Positions 1-7,132 of a DNA stretch of 64,000 nt are shown one piece after another. The notes under the pieces are model-generated. The model saw nothing but the letters and a program-made list of their open reading frames with translations, did not search any database and was not told the DNA's origin. The stretch lies in assembly GCA_964404505.1 (NCBI GenBank), contig CAYOKH010000003.1:1-64000 (forward strand), written 5' to 3'. This stretch comes from DAOMNN01 sp964404505. Lineage in GTDB: Bacteria; Pseudomonadota; Gammaproteobacteria; Burkholderiales; Rhodocyclaceae. A program made the translations under genes and the position numbers. Numbering within the stretch: position 1 is the stretch's first letter; every line of letters starts with the position of its first letter.

Positions 1-606
1 CGAGCCCCTGCCGGTCGCCGCCACGCACGGCAGGCAGGCCCGTCGAGCGATCTCCTGCAGCCGTGCCAGGTGTGCGGCATCATCGGGTCCACGAATGAGT
101 TCGACTGCGATCCACGCATCGGGAAATGCCGTGCCGAGCCAGCGCGCATCCGCAAGCACGGCCTCGGCGTCGAGACCGGCATCGTCCGGCGCGATGAGCA
201 GCGCAATGCAGCCGGAGACACCCGCCTCGACGTCACTGCGGGCGAGACGGTAGGACCCCTTGACGCAGGCGCGACGAGCGCGGCTGATCAGGCGCGAAAG
301 ATTGGCGTATCCTTGTCGGTTCATCACCAGCAGAACCACGACCGGGCCGTCATCGAACCGGATCTCGGTACCGACGATCAGCTTCAGCGCCAGCGCGCGC
401 CGCTTGATCTCCTGATGCGCGCGCACCACCCCGGCGAAGGAGCATTCGTCGGTCAGCGCCAGCGCCGTCATGCCCAGTTCAGCCGCGCGTCCGACCAGTT
501 CCTCGGGATGGGATGCGCCGCGCAGGAAACTGAAGTTGCTCAGGCAGTGAAGTTCGGCGTAAGGGGGGGCAGGGGGGGCATTCGATGAGCCCTGGTGACT
601 ATACAT
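1..606 (-). CDS. dnaE2: Error-prone DNA polymerase DnaE2 (ImuC), 5' part only
   Basis: This is the N-terminal part (about 202 codons, no stop) of a C-family translesion polymerase; the rest lies left of the window. The reverse strand reads MYSHQGSSNAPPAPPYAELH and then CLSNFSFLRGASHPEELV, the characteristic start of the DnaE2 PHP domain, followed by LALTDECSFAGVVRAHQEIK. DnaE2 copies damaged DNA together with ImuA and ImuB during the SOS response. The ATG at 606 is the only in-frame start near the conserved domain. An AGGAGG lies upstream, about 13 bases away, and a LexA-like box sits between it and the ATG. imuA and imuB are 2.5 kb away, whereas in many proteobacteria all three are adjacent. 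Identity is confident; the exact start less so. Confidence 0.9.
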   Translation of the reverse strand, partial: MYSHQGSSNAPPAPPYAELHCLSNFSFLRGASHPEELVGRAAELGMTALALTDECSFAGVVRAHQEIKRRALALKLIVGTEIRFDDGPVVVLLVMNRQGYANLSRLISRARRACVKGSYRLARSDVEAGVSGCIALLIAPDDAGLDAEAVLADARWLGTAFPDAWIAVELIRGPDDAAHLARLQEIARRACLPCVAATGRGS

Positions 607-614
607 AAATACAG
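599..614. promoter_or_regulatory. Probable LexA (SOS) box at the dnaE2 start
   Basis: On the dnaE2 strand the 16 bases read CTGTATTTATGTATAG. This fits CTGT-N8-ACAG with one mismatch, and the outer bases extend the palindrome (CTATAC...GTATAG). It overlaps the dnaE2 ATG at 606 and lies about 80 bases upstream of the divergent M61 peptidase start, so it could affect both genes. The box in front of lexA at 5916-5931 is a perfect match, which supports the reading. Confidence 0.7.
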
Positions 615-690
615 TATAGCCTCCTTCGTCGATTGGGCGATCCGGCTGCAACGCATAGAATCACGGCTGTTCGCATCCTTCCAGCCTGCC

Positions 691-2496
691 ATGACGAAAC
701 CGATCCGTTACACCATCACTGCGCACCACCCCGAAGCCCATCTGTTCCGCGTCACCTGCAGCGTGGATGATCCCGATCCGGACGGGCAGGTTTTCCGCCT
801 GCCGGCATGGATTCCCGGCAGTTACATGATTCGCGAGTTCTCCCGCAACATTGTCACTCTGCAGGCCGAATCCGACGGCACGCGGATCGCCGTCGAGAAA
901 CTCGACAAACACACCTGGCGCGCAGCCGCGATGCGCAGCGGCGGCAGCCTGATGCTGACCTGGGACGTATACGCGTGGGATCTCTCGGTGCGTGCCGCAC
1001 ATCTCGACCAGACCCATGGATTCTTCAATGGCACCAGCGTGTTTCCCGCAGTGGCGGGGCGCGAACATGACCCGTGCGTCGTGGACATCCGCCCGCCGGT
1101 GGGCAGGGCGTTCGCGAACTGGAAGGTCGCGACCGCCCTCGCTCCCGCGCGCGGCGAGAAGGGATGCGCACGGCCGATGGGCTTCGGCCGCTACCGCGCC
1201 GACGACTATGACGAACTCGTCGATCATCCGGTCGAGATGGGTACGTTCACCCATGCCGCCTTCGAGACCGCTGGCGTCGCCCACGAACTCGCGCTCACCG
1301 GCCGCCACGACTGCGACACCGACCGCCTGTGCGCGGACCTCGCGAAGATCTGTGCATGGCAGATCGATCTGTTCGGACGGCCCGCGCCCGTCGATCGTTA
1401 CCTGTTCCTGACCACGATCGTCGGCGATGGCTACGGCGGGCTCGAGCACCGTGCCTCGACTGCGCTCCTCGCAAGCCGCAAGGACCTGCCCTGGCCGGGC
1501 ATGATCGGCGCACCCGACGGCTACAAGTCCTTCCTCGGCCTGTGCAGCCACGAGTACTTTCACGCGTGGAACGTCAAGCGGATCAAGCCCGCGGCCTTCG
1601 TGCCCTATGACCTCGCCACCGAAAATTACACGCGACTGCTGTGGGTCTTCGAGGGCTTCACCTCCTACTATGACGATCTGGCGCTGGTGCGCGCCGGCGT
1701 GATCGGCGCCGAGGACTATCTGACGCTTCTCGCCAGGACCATCGGCAAGGTGCTGTCCGGCACGGGGCGCCTCAAGCAGAGCGTGGCCGAATCGTCCTTC
1801 GACGCATGGACCAAGTACTACCGCCAGGACGAGAATGCACCCAATGCCATCGTCAGCTACTACGCCAAGGGCGCGTTGATCGCCCTGGCGCTCGACCTGC
1901 AGCTGCGCGCCGGCAGCGCCGGCAAGCGCAGCCTCGACGACGTGATGCGGCTGCTGTGGCAACGACACGGCCGGAGCGGCAACGGTGTCGGCGAGGAGGA
2001 TGTGTTCGCGCTCGTCGCCGAGGTGGCCGCAGGTGCCACCGGGGGTCGTGGCGGAAAACTCGCGGACTGGCTGCGGCGCACGGTGTCCGGTACCGCGGAT
2101 CTGCCGCTGGCCCGCCTGTTGCGGGATTTCGGCATCGATTATCGCGCCGAGCCCGCCACCACCACTCCGGTGCTGGGGGTGAAACTGGCGACCGGAAACG
2201 ACAAGGCGAAACTCGCGAATGTCTTCGACGACGGCCCGGCGCAACGTGCCGGTCTGTCGGCCGGTGACACCCTCGTCGCCATGGACGGACTGAAAGTGGG
2301 TACGACGAGCCTCGATGCCATGCTCGGACGCCGCAAGCCTGGCGACCGCGTCGGCATCCATGCCTTCCGCCGCGACGAACTGATGCATTTCGACGTCGAA
2401 CTCGGTGCTCCGCCGCCCGAGGTGATCAAGCTGTCGTCAAGGAAGAAGCCACTGCCGGGTGCGCTGTCACTGCGCAGGGGCTGGCTTGGCCGGTAG
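691..2496 (+). CDS. M61-family (glycyl aminopeptidase-like) metallopeptidase with PDZ domain
   Basis: This zinc peptidase of family M61 has about 601 residues. The zinc motif HEYFH is at residues 287-291, followed by AWNVKRIKP and the downstream acidic helix WVFEGFTSYYDD, which carries the third ligand Glu. The N-terminal beta domain starts MTKPIRYTITAHHPEAHLF, and a PDZ domain near the C-terminus contains GLSAGDTLVAMDGLKV. I chose the ATG at 691 because family members start at this point; an upstream in-frame GTG at 595 would add unconserved residues and run across the LexA box. No clear signal peptide is visible, so a cytoplasmic peptide-degrading role is likely. It separates dnaE2 from imuAB. 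Confidence 0.88.
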   Translation: MTKPIRYTITAHHPEAHLFRVTCSVDDPDPDGQVFRLPAWIPGSYMIREFSRNIVTLQAESDGTRIAVEKLDKHTWRAAAMRSGGSLMLTWDVYAWDLSVRAAHLDQTHGFFNGTSVFPAVAGREHDPCVVDIRPPVGRAFANWKVATALAPARGEKGCARPMGFGRYRADDYDELVDHPVEMGTFTHAAFETAGVAHELALTGRHDCDTDRLCADLAKICAWQIDLFGRPAPVDRYLFLTTIVGDGYGGLEHRASTALLASRKDLPWPGMIGAPDGYKSFLGLCSHEYFHAWNVKRIKPAAFVPYDLATENYTRLLWVFEGFTSYYDDLALVRAGVIGAEDYLTLLARTIGKVLSGTGRLKQSVAESSFDAWTKYYRQDENAPNAIVSYYAKGALIALALDLQLRAGSAGKRSLDDVMRLLWQRHGRSGNGVGEEDVFALVAEVAAGATGGRGGKLADWLRRTVSGTADLPLARLLRDFGIDYRAEPATTTPVLGVKLATGNDKAKLANVFDDGPAQRAGLSAGDTLVAMDGLKVGTTSLDAMLGRRKPGDRVGIHAFRRDELMHFDVELGAPPPEVIKLSSRKKPLPGALSLRRGWLGR

Positions 2497-2531
2497 TCCC
2501 GCCGGATTCCCCGCATGAGGGAATGGGCCGG

Positions 2532-3086
2532 TCAGGTCTGCCGATCCTGTCGCCCGAGTCTGTCGCGCCAGTAATGCCACGCCGGATAGGCGAGTGCTGC
2601 GGCGACGATGAGGAGGAAGCCGATGCTTTGCCAGAAGGCGATGGGATCGGTGGCGAGGAGATACTCGCGTTGCGGCCGGGAGAAGCTTATCGATCCGGCG
2701 AGGATCGCGCGCAGCGCGGCAGCGGCGAGGGCGATGGTCGGGGAGAACCACACGATCAGACCGCCGGCGACGATGAGGCGATCGGTGACGGGTGTGGGGC
2801 GGCTGCGGGCGAGATGGATGCTTTCGACACCGTACCAGACCGCGAGCAGCAGGGCCACGACAGTGGCGACGGGGGTGATCGCGAGGACGGCACCGAGAAG
2901 GCTTGCGGCGAGCAGGAAGGGCATAGCTTCGAGCGGCATGATGGAAAACCAGATTCGGTCGAGGCGGGCGAACAGCCAGACGGAGATGGGCAGGAGAAGC
3001 GCGAACAACTGAAGGACGAATCGGGCGCGGCGGCGGGCAAAGTCGCCGTCAGGTTCGGTGTCGCGGCGCTGGGGCAGGAGGGGCAT
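2532..3086 (-). CDS. Hypothetical membrane protein downstream of imuB
   Basis: This protein of 184 residues has about four predicted membrane segments (for example VLQLFALLLPISVWLFA, MPFLLAASLLGAVLAITPV, TVVALLLAVWYGV and IGFLLIVAAALAYPAW) and short basic ends. I do not recognise the family. The ATG at 3086 follows CAGGAGGGGC-like purine-rich sequence on the forward complement and lies 32 bases after the imuB stop, so the gene is probably the last member of the lexA-imuA-imuB transcript. A longer reading from 3242 would overlap imuB by 120 bases and adds an arginine/proline-rich stretch typical of a shadow frame. A link to SOS mutagenesis rests only on position. Confidence 0.6.
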   Translation of the reverse strand: MPLLPQRRDTEPDGDFARRRARFVLQLFALLLPISVWLFARLDRIWFSIMPLEAMPFLLAASLLGAVLAITPVATVVALLLAVWYGVESIHLARSRPTPVTDRLIVAGGLIVWFSPTIALAAAALRAILAGSISFSRPQREYLLATDPIAFWQSIGFLLIVAAALAYPAWHYWRDRLGRQDRQT

Positions 3087-3118
3087 CGGGTTCGGTCGCG
3101 GACGGCAGTTTGCGGAGT

Positions 3119-4549
3119 CTATCCAAAGTAGCCGTGAACATACCAGCCTCCGGCTGGGTCGAGGCGGCGGAATATCCACCACAGGGCGGAGTTGCGGGTG
3201 CGGGCGACGAAATAGTCGCGCCGTACGTCCTCTCCGTCCCACCAGCCTGACTCGATGCGCTCCGGCCCGGCGAGCAGCATAAGGCTGTCGATCGAGGACA
3301 GGGGGCGAGGTTCGGGGAGGAGCCAGATGGGGCGTGAAAGCGGCTCGCGGGGCTGCTCCAGGTCTGGAACTCCGGGCCCGGATTCGCGCCAGGCACGTTC
3401 CGGACGGTGATCCGGCCAGGGGCGGATACTGTGCACCGCAGCCTTACCCAAACGAGCGCGCAGGCGATCCAGCAGCAGGGTTGCGGCGTCCCGGGCCTGA
3501 TCGGTGTCGCCGAACAGATCGGGGGTGCGGGAAGACCGGATGATGGGGCAATCCGCGCTCAGGCGCAGTGCCTCGACCGGTGCGTCCAGTTTCAGCACGG
3601 CAAGATGTTCGCGCATCAGCATCACGAATCGTTCCTCGGCGTGGCCGGGCTGCCCGGTCACGATATGCACGACGGTGTCGGGACGGTCTTCGTGCTCCAG
3701 GAACAGGCAGCAGCGGTCGACCGCGGCATGCAGACCGTCCAGCCATGCACCCAGGCTGGCGACGAGACGGCGCGAAGCGAAGAGCAGGGGTTCGATCGTG
3801 TCGACGGCGGCAGGTAATGCCAGTCGGGCGTCGAAGCGATCCGGAGGATGGTGCCAGGGACGCGGATCGGGCAGTTCACCGCGTGCCCGGGCCAGCGCAT
3901 TGGTCACGCTTGCCCCCTGGCGTCGCGCCAGTCCGTCGCGCGGCAGGCAGGCGGCGTCGCCGATGCTGCGGGCGCCGATGCCGTGCAGCAGGTCGAGGGT
4001 GGCGCGGGAAACCGCGGCACCGACGGCGAGCAGGTGCAGAGGCAGGGTGTCGAGACAACGACTCCAGCCGGACGAGGGCCGTATCAGCGTTCCCGGCCTT
4101 GCCTCGGCCAGCCAGCGCGCAGCCAGCGGGGTCGGGGCAGCGGCCAGGCGGACGTCGAATCCCAGATCGGCGGCATCCCCCTTCATCCTTCCGGCGAGCT
4201 TCGGCAGACTGCCGAATAGTCGCAGGCAGCGGCTGACCTCAAGCATGATGCCGTCGGGCGGATCGATGCTCACCGTCGGGGTGAAGCGTCCGGCCCAGGT
4301 GGCGAATTCCTCGAGTGTGCGATGTTCGAGCGCCGGGTCGCGGTTCTTCAGTTCCAGGCCGGGGACGATCGCCTGTGCGCCTGCGATGCTGATTCCGGTC
4401 TCAATCCCGCGGGCGAGCGCGTCTGCCGAGACGGCAACCACCCGCTGGCGCGGCCGGTGTTCGACGACGGCGAGTACCCCCGGATCAGCCACACTGCGTG
4501 TGAAGACCTGCAGGGGCAGGGCAGGCAGGACCAGGGCTATCCAGAGCAT
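3119..4549 (-). CDS. imuB: ImuB, inactive Y-family polymerase-like mutasome protein
   Basis: ImuB is the hub of the ImuA-ImuB-DnaE2 mutasome. It is built like a DinB/UmuC polymerase but lacks the catalytic acidic residues, and it is known to bind the beta clamp and DnaE2. The 476-residue protein starts MLWIALVLPALPLQVFTR, where an active Y-family enzyme would have a DxD motif. It ends with the typical GPERIESGWWDG...RRDYFVARTR and WYVHGYFG. Its start lies inside imuA: the two frames overlap by 65 bases, and the conserved N-terminus shows that the overlap is real. It is presumably LexA-repressed through the box at 5916. Confidence 0.93.
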   Translation of the reverse strand: MLWIALVLPALPLQVFTRSVADPGVLAVVEHRPRQRVVAVSADALARGIETGISIAGAQAIVPGLELKNRDPALEHRTLEEFATWAGRFTPTVSIDPPDGIMLEVSRCLRLFGSLPKLAGRMKGDAADLGFDVRLAAAPTPLAARWLAEARPGTLIRPSSGWSRCLDTLPLHLLAVGAAVSRATLDLLHGIGARSIGDAACLPRDGLARRQGASVTNALARARGELPDPRPWHHPPDRFDARLALPAAVDTIEPLLFASRRLVASLGAWLDGLHAAVDRCCLFLEHEDRPDTVVHIVTGQPGHAEERFVMLMREHLAVLKLDAPVEALRLSADCPIIRSSRTPDLFGDTDQARDAATLLLDRLRARLGKAAVHSIRPWPDHRPERAWRESGPGVPDLEQPREPLSRPIWLLPEPRPLSSIDSLMLLAGPERIESGWWDGEDVRRDYFVARTRNSALWWIFRRLDPAGGWYVHGYFG

Positions 4550-5204
4550 GGGGTGAGAGGCCGTTGAAACATCGCTTCACGGGAATCCGGACCGGGTGCG
4601 CCGCTGCGGGGCCGCGGCGCTTCAGGATCACGATGTCGAGGCCATCGTGGGCAGCCGCGAGCTGCAGGCGCAGTGTTGCGGGTGAAGGCTGGCGGGCGGC
4701 GTCCGGGGGGCGGAACAGGAACAGGGGAGTATCGGATTCTTCGGCAGCGAGTTGCAGTCGCCGCAGGGCTGCGGTGTCGATGTGCCGGCTCCAGGCGAGC
4801 ACCGCGTGGCAGGCGCCCGACGCGAGTGCCTGCCGGCCGGCCCAGATGGCACCGGCATGGTCGTGGACGTCGATCAGCAGCAGTTGCGGCAACGGCACGC
4901 CGACGCACGCCAGCGCCGGGGCATAGGGCAGGCAGGGCGGAGCCACCCATGCGATCCACTGGTGTGCGGGTGCGCAACGCAGCAGTGGCAGCAACAGGTG
5001 AATCTCCCCGATGCCCGGATGTTCGCTGATGAGTTCGATGATCGCCCCGCGCGGCCAGCCTGCGCCGGGCAGTGCCGCATCGAGTGCAGGAAAACCGGTG
5101 GGCCAGCCCTTATGCGCAGGCCGGGCGAGTGTGCCGGCCTTCCATACCAGATCGGGTGGCAGCGATGCGAGCCCTTCAGCGGAGGCTGCCGGAAGCGCAT
5201 TCAT
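4485..5204 (-). CDS. imuA: ImuA, RecA-like SOS mutagenesis protein
   Basis: This 239-residue protein is of the ImuA (RecA/SulA-like) family that works with ImuB and DnaE2 in damage-induced mutagenesis. The conserved core reads GWPTGFPALDAALPGAGWP followed by RGAIIELISEHPGIGEIHLL, resembling the RecA N-terminal ATPase fold but with a degenerate Walker A. The start is 13 bases after the lexA stop and the 3' end runs 65 bases into imuB, consistent with a single lexA-imuA-imuB transcript and coupled translation. Confidence 0.9.
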   Translation of the reverse strand: MNALPAASAEGLASLPPDLVWKAGTLARPAHKGWPTGFPALDAALPGAGWPRGAIIELISEHPGIGEIHLLLPLLRCAPAHQWIAWVAPPCLPYAPALACVGVPLPQLLLIDVHDHAGAIWAGRQALASGACHAVLAWSRHIDTAALRRLQLAAEESDTPLFLFRPPDAARQPSPATLRLQLAAAHDGLDIVILKRRGPAAAHPVRIPVKRCFNGLSPHALDSPGPACPAPAGLHTQCG

Positions 5205-5217
5205 TTCCGTAATCCGT

Positions 5218-5877
5218 TCAGGTGCAGATGCCGGTGCGTATCAGTCCGACCGCAATGCCCTCGATGACCAGCGGATCGCACCGGATGTCCACGACGATGG
5301 GTTCGAAGTCGGGATTGGCCGGCAACAGGCTGACGAGCGGACCCTTGTAAGAAAAGGTCTTGACGGTCACCTCGTCGTGCACCCGGGCGACGACGATCTG
5401 GCCCGCCCTCGCTTCCGGGCTGCGATGCACCGCGAGCAGGTCGCCGTCGAGGATTCCGGCGTCGCGCATGCTCAGGCCGCGCACCCGCAGCAGGTAGTCG
5501 GCGCGGGGCGAAAACAGGGCCGGATCCACCTGGCGGCGGGATTCGATGTGTTCGATTGCGAGAATCGGGCTGCCTGCCGCGACACGACCGATGAGGGGCA
5601 AGCCGAGGCCCTCGGGCAGGCGGATGCCCCGTGCGCGTCCTTCCTCGAGCCGGATCGCGCCCTTGGCGGCAAGCGCGCGCAAATGACTCTCGGCGGCATT
5701 GGGCGAGCGGAAGCCGAAGGCAGTACAGATCTCGGCCCGGGTCGGTGGGCGTCCTTCGGATTCCAGAGTGTCGCGAATGAAGTCGAGAATCTCGCTCTGG
5801 CGAAGGGTGAGATTCCGTTCCGGAAAAGTGAGTTGCCCCGGCATGAATGCCGGCATCTGCGTTCGACCTGTGGGCAT
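5218..5877 (-). CDS. lexA: LexA-type SOS repressor (first gene of the imuAB operon)
   Basis: This 219-residue repressor and S24 autoprotease has an N-terminal winged-helix domain (LTLRQSEILDFIRDTLESEG, then RPPTRAEICTAFGFRSPNAA). The cleavage site is Ala101-Gly102 (VAAGSP). The catalytic dyad is Ser136 (GLSMRDAGILDGD) and Lys173 (VTVKTF). It should repress the SOS regulon, including its own operon, until RecA-stimulated self-cleavage. Compared with canonical LexA it has a slightly longer N-terminus, and M8 or M12 are alternative starts. A perfect LexA box lies 39 bases upstream. Whether it is the only LexA of the organism or a second, cassette-specific copy cannot be told from the window. Confidence 0.93.
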   Translation of the reverse strand: MPTGRTQMPAFMPGQLTFPERNLTLRQSEILDFIRDTLESEGRPPTRAEICTAFGFRSPNAAESHLRALAAKGAIRLEEGRARGIRLPEGLGLPLIGRVAAGSPILAIEHIESRRQVDPALFSPRADYLLRVRGLSMRDAGILDGDLLAVHRSPEARAGQIVVARVHDEVTVKTFSYKGPLVSLLPANPDFEPIVVDIRCDPLVIEGIAVGLIRTGICT

Positions 5878-5915
5878 GTCGGTTCCTTCAGGCTGGGTCA
5901 GTAACCGGAATAATA

Positions 5916-5931
5916 CTGTATTTTTGAACAG
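5916..5931. promoter_or_regulatory. LexA box upstream of lexA-imuA-imuB
   Basis: CTGTATTTTTGAACAG matches CTGT-N8-ACAG perfectly. It lies 39 bases upstream of the lexA start, as expected for an autoregulated SOS operon. The flanking TAATA on the left adds AT-rich character and probably includes promoter elements. Confidence 0.88.
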
Positions 5932-6150
5932 CTTTCAGGTTGATGCAAACCCGCATGCGAACCGCCGGATGCGTGATGCGACTTGAGCCCTGAGCATTGC
6001 TGGTCTATTTCTTCAGATAGCGGAGACAACTAAACGACAACGCCCGCTCCATCCGGACAGGAGGCAAACATGGTGCTGCGCACAGGCACTGACGCCGGTA
6101 GTGTTGATCCCGGCTCTCGGCTAGAATCGTCCCGACGCAAGGGAGGGTAC

Positions 6151-6642
6151 ATGATTCGAGTCGGTGACATCGCCCCGGTTTTTGCATTGCCGGACGCTGA
6201 CATGGAGCTTTTCGACCTTGCCATCGAAGCGGATGGGCGTCATGTCGTGCTGTATTTCTACCCGCGCGACAATACACCGGGGTGCACGATTCAGGCGGCC
6301 GAATTCAGCGATCACGAGAACGAGTTCACGCGGCTCGACTGCATCGTCATCGGCATCAGTCCCGACGATTGTCTGACGCATGCGGAATTTCGCGACCTGC
6401 ATGGTTTATCGGTGCGCCTGCTTTCGGACGAGGATACCGACGTCTGCCGGCTCTACGATGTCTGGCGCACCCGCAACGTCGATGGCGTTGCAAGAATGAG
6501 CGTGATGCGCACGACCTTCGTCATCGACAAGCAGGGGGTGATTCGCCATATACTGCGCGATGTGTCGCCCCGCGGCCATGCGGCCGAGGTTCTCAAACTG
6601 GTCAGGAATCTGGAAACGGAACATGCAAGTGGAAATCGTTAA
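6151..6642 (+). CDS. bcp: Bcp/PrxQ-type peroxiredoxin lacking the usual resolving cysteine
   Basis: This thiol peroxidase of 163 residues reduces hydroperoxides. The peroxidatic site is YPRDNTPGCT with Cys45. Escherichia coli Bcp has its resolving cysteine at position 50, but here that residue is Ala (CTIQAAEFSD). Other cysteines occur later (LDCIVIG, DDCLTH, DVCRLY), so the enzyme may act as a 1-Cys type or use another partner. The start at 6151 is preceded by GGGAGGG and matches the family N-terminus (MIRVGDIAPVFALPD). The last 20 bases overlap the FKBP gene. The 273 bases between lexA and this gene hold the lexA control region and nothing else I recognise. Confidence 0.88.
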   Translation: MIRVGDIAPVFALPDADMELFDLAIEADGRHVVLYFYPRDNTPGCTIQAAEFSDHENEFTRLDCIVIGISPDDCLTHAEFRDLHGLSVRLLSDEDTDVCRLYDVWRTRNVDGVARMSVMRTTFVIDKQGVIRHILRDVSPRGHAAEVLKLVRNLETEHASGNR

Positions 6643-7108
6643 GAACACCGTAGTCACGCTCAATTACACAGTCCACGATCAGGATGGCAACATGATCGAC
6701 GATGGCGAGCATCCGCTGGTCTATCTGCATGGCGGTTACGACGGCATCTTTCCCGCACTGGAGGAGGCGCTGCACGGCAAGAAGGTGGGTGATCAGTTCG
6801 TCGTCAAACTCCAGCCGGAGGACGCTTTCGGCGACTACGACGAGGAACTCGTCATGGTCGAGGAACTGAGCCAGTTTCCGGAAAACGTCGAAATCGGGAT
6901 GTCCTTCGAGCGTGTCACCGATGACGGCGAAGAAGACATGATCTACCGCATTACCGACATTGCCGAAGGGAAGGTCGTGGTCGATGGCAATCATCCGCTT
7001 GCCGGCATCGCCCTGGTTTTCGACGGGAAGATCGCCGAAGTGCGCGTGGCCAGTGCCGAGGAAATCTCGCACGGGCACGTACATGGTGCCGGCGGGCATC
7101 AGCACTGA
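6623..7108 (+). CDS. SlyD-like FKBP-type peptidyl-prolyl isomerase
   Basis: This 161-residue protein has a SlyD-type FKBP domain with an inserted flap. Conserved parts include VTLNYTVHDQDGNMIDDG, PLVYLHGGYDGIFPALEEAL, KVGDQFVVKLQPEDAFGDYD and the NHPLAGIALVFDGKIAEVR ending. The histidine-rich tail SHGHVHGAGGHQH suggests metal (nickel) binding. It catalyses prolyl isomerisation and acts as a cytoplasmic folding helper. The start overlaps the end of the peroxiredoxin gene by 20 bases, implying translational coupling. Confidence 0.9.
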   Translation: MQVEIVKNTVVTLNYTVHDQDGNMIDDGEHPLVYLHGGYDGIFPALEEALHGKKVGDQFVVKLQPEDAFGDYDEELVMVEELSQFPENVEIGMSFERVTDDGEEDMIYRITDIAEGKVVVDGNHPLAGIALVFDGKIAEVRVASAEEISHGHVHGAGGHQH

Positions 7109-7132
7109 GGTTCTGCGGGAACTGCCGCCGGA

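Noticed and set aside
661..2388. 575-codon open frame opposite the M61 peptidase gene
   Set aside because: It is an antisense frame in GC-rich DNA, with no recognisable domain and low-complexity composition; the forward protein has full family motifs.
6104..6127. TTGATC and TAGAAT as a promoter for the peroxiredoxin gene
   Set aside because: The spacer is only about 12 bases, too short for a sigma-70 promoter.
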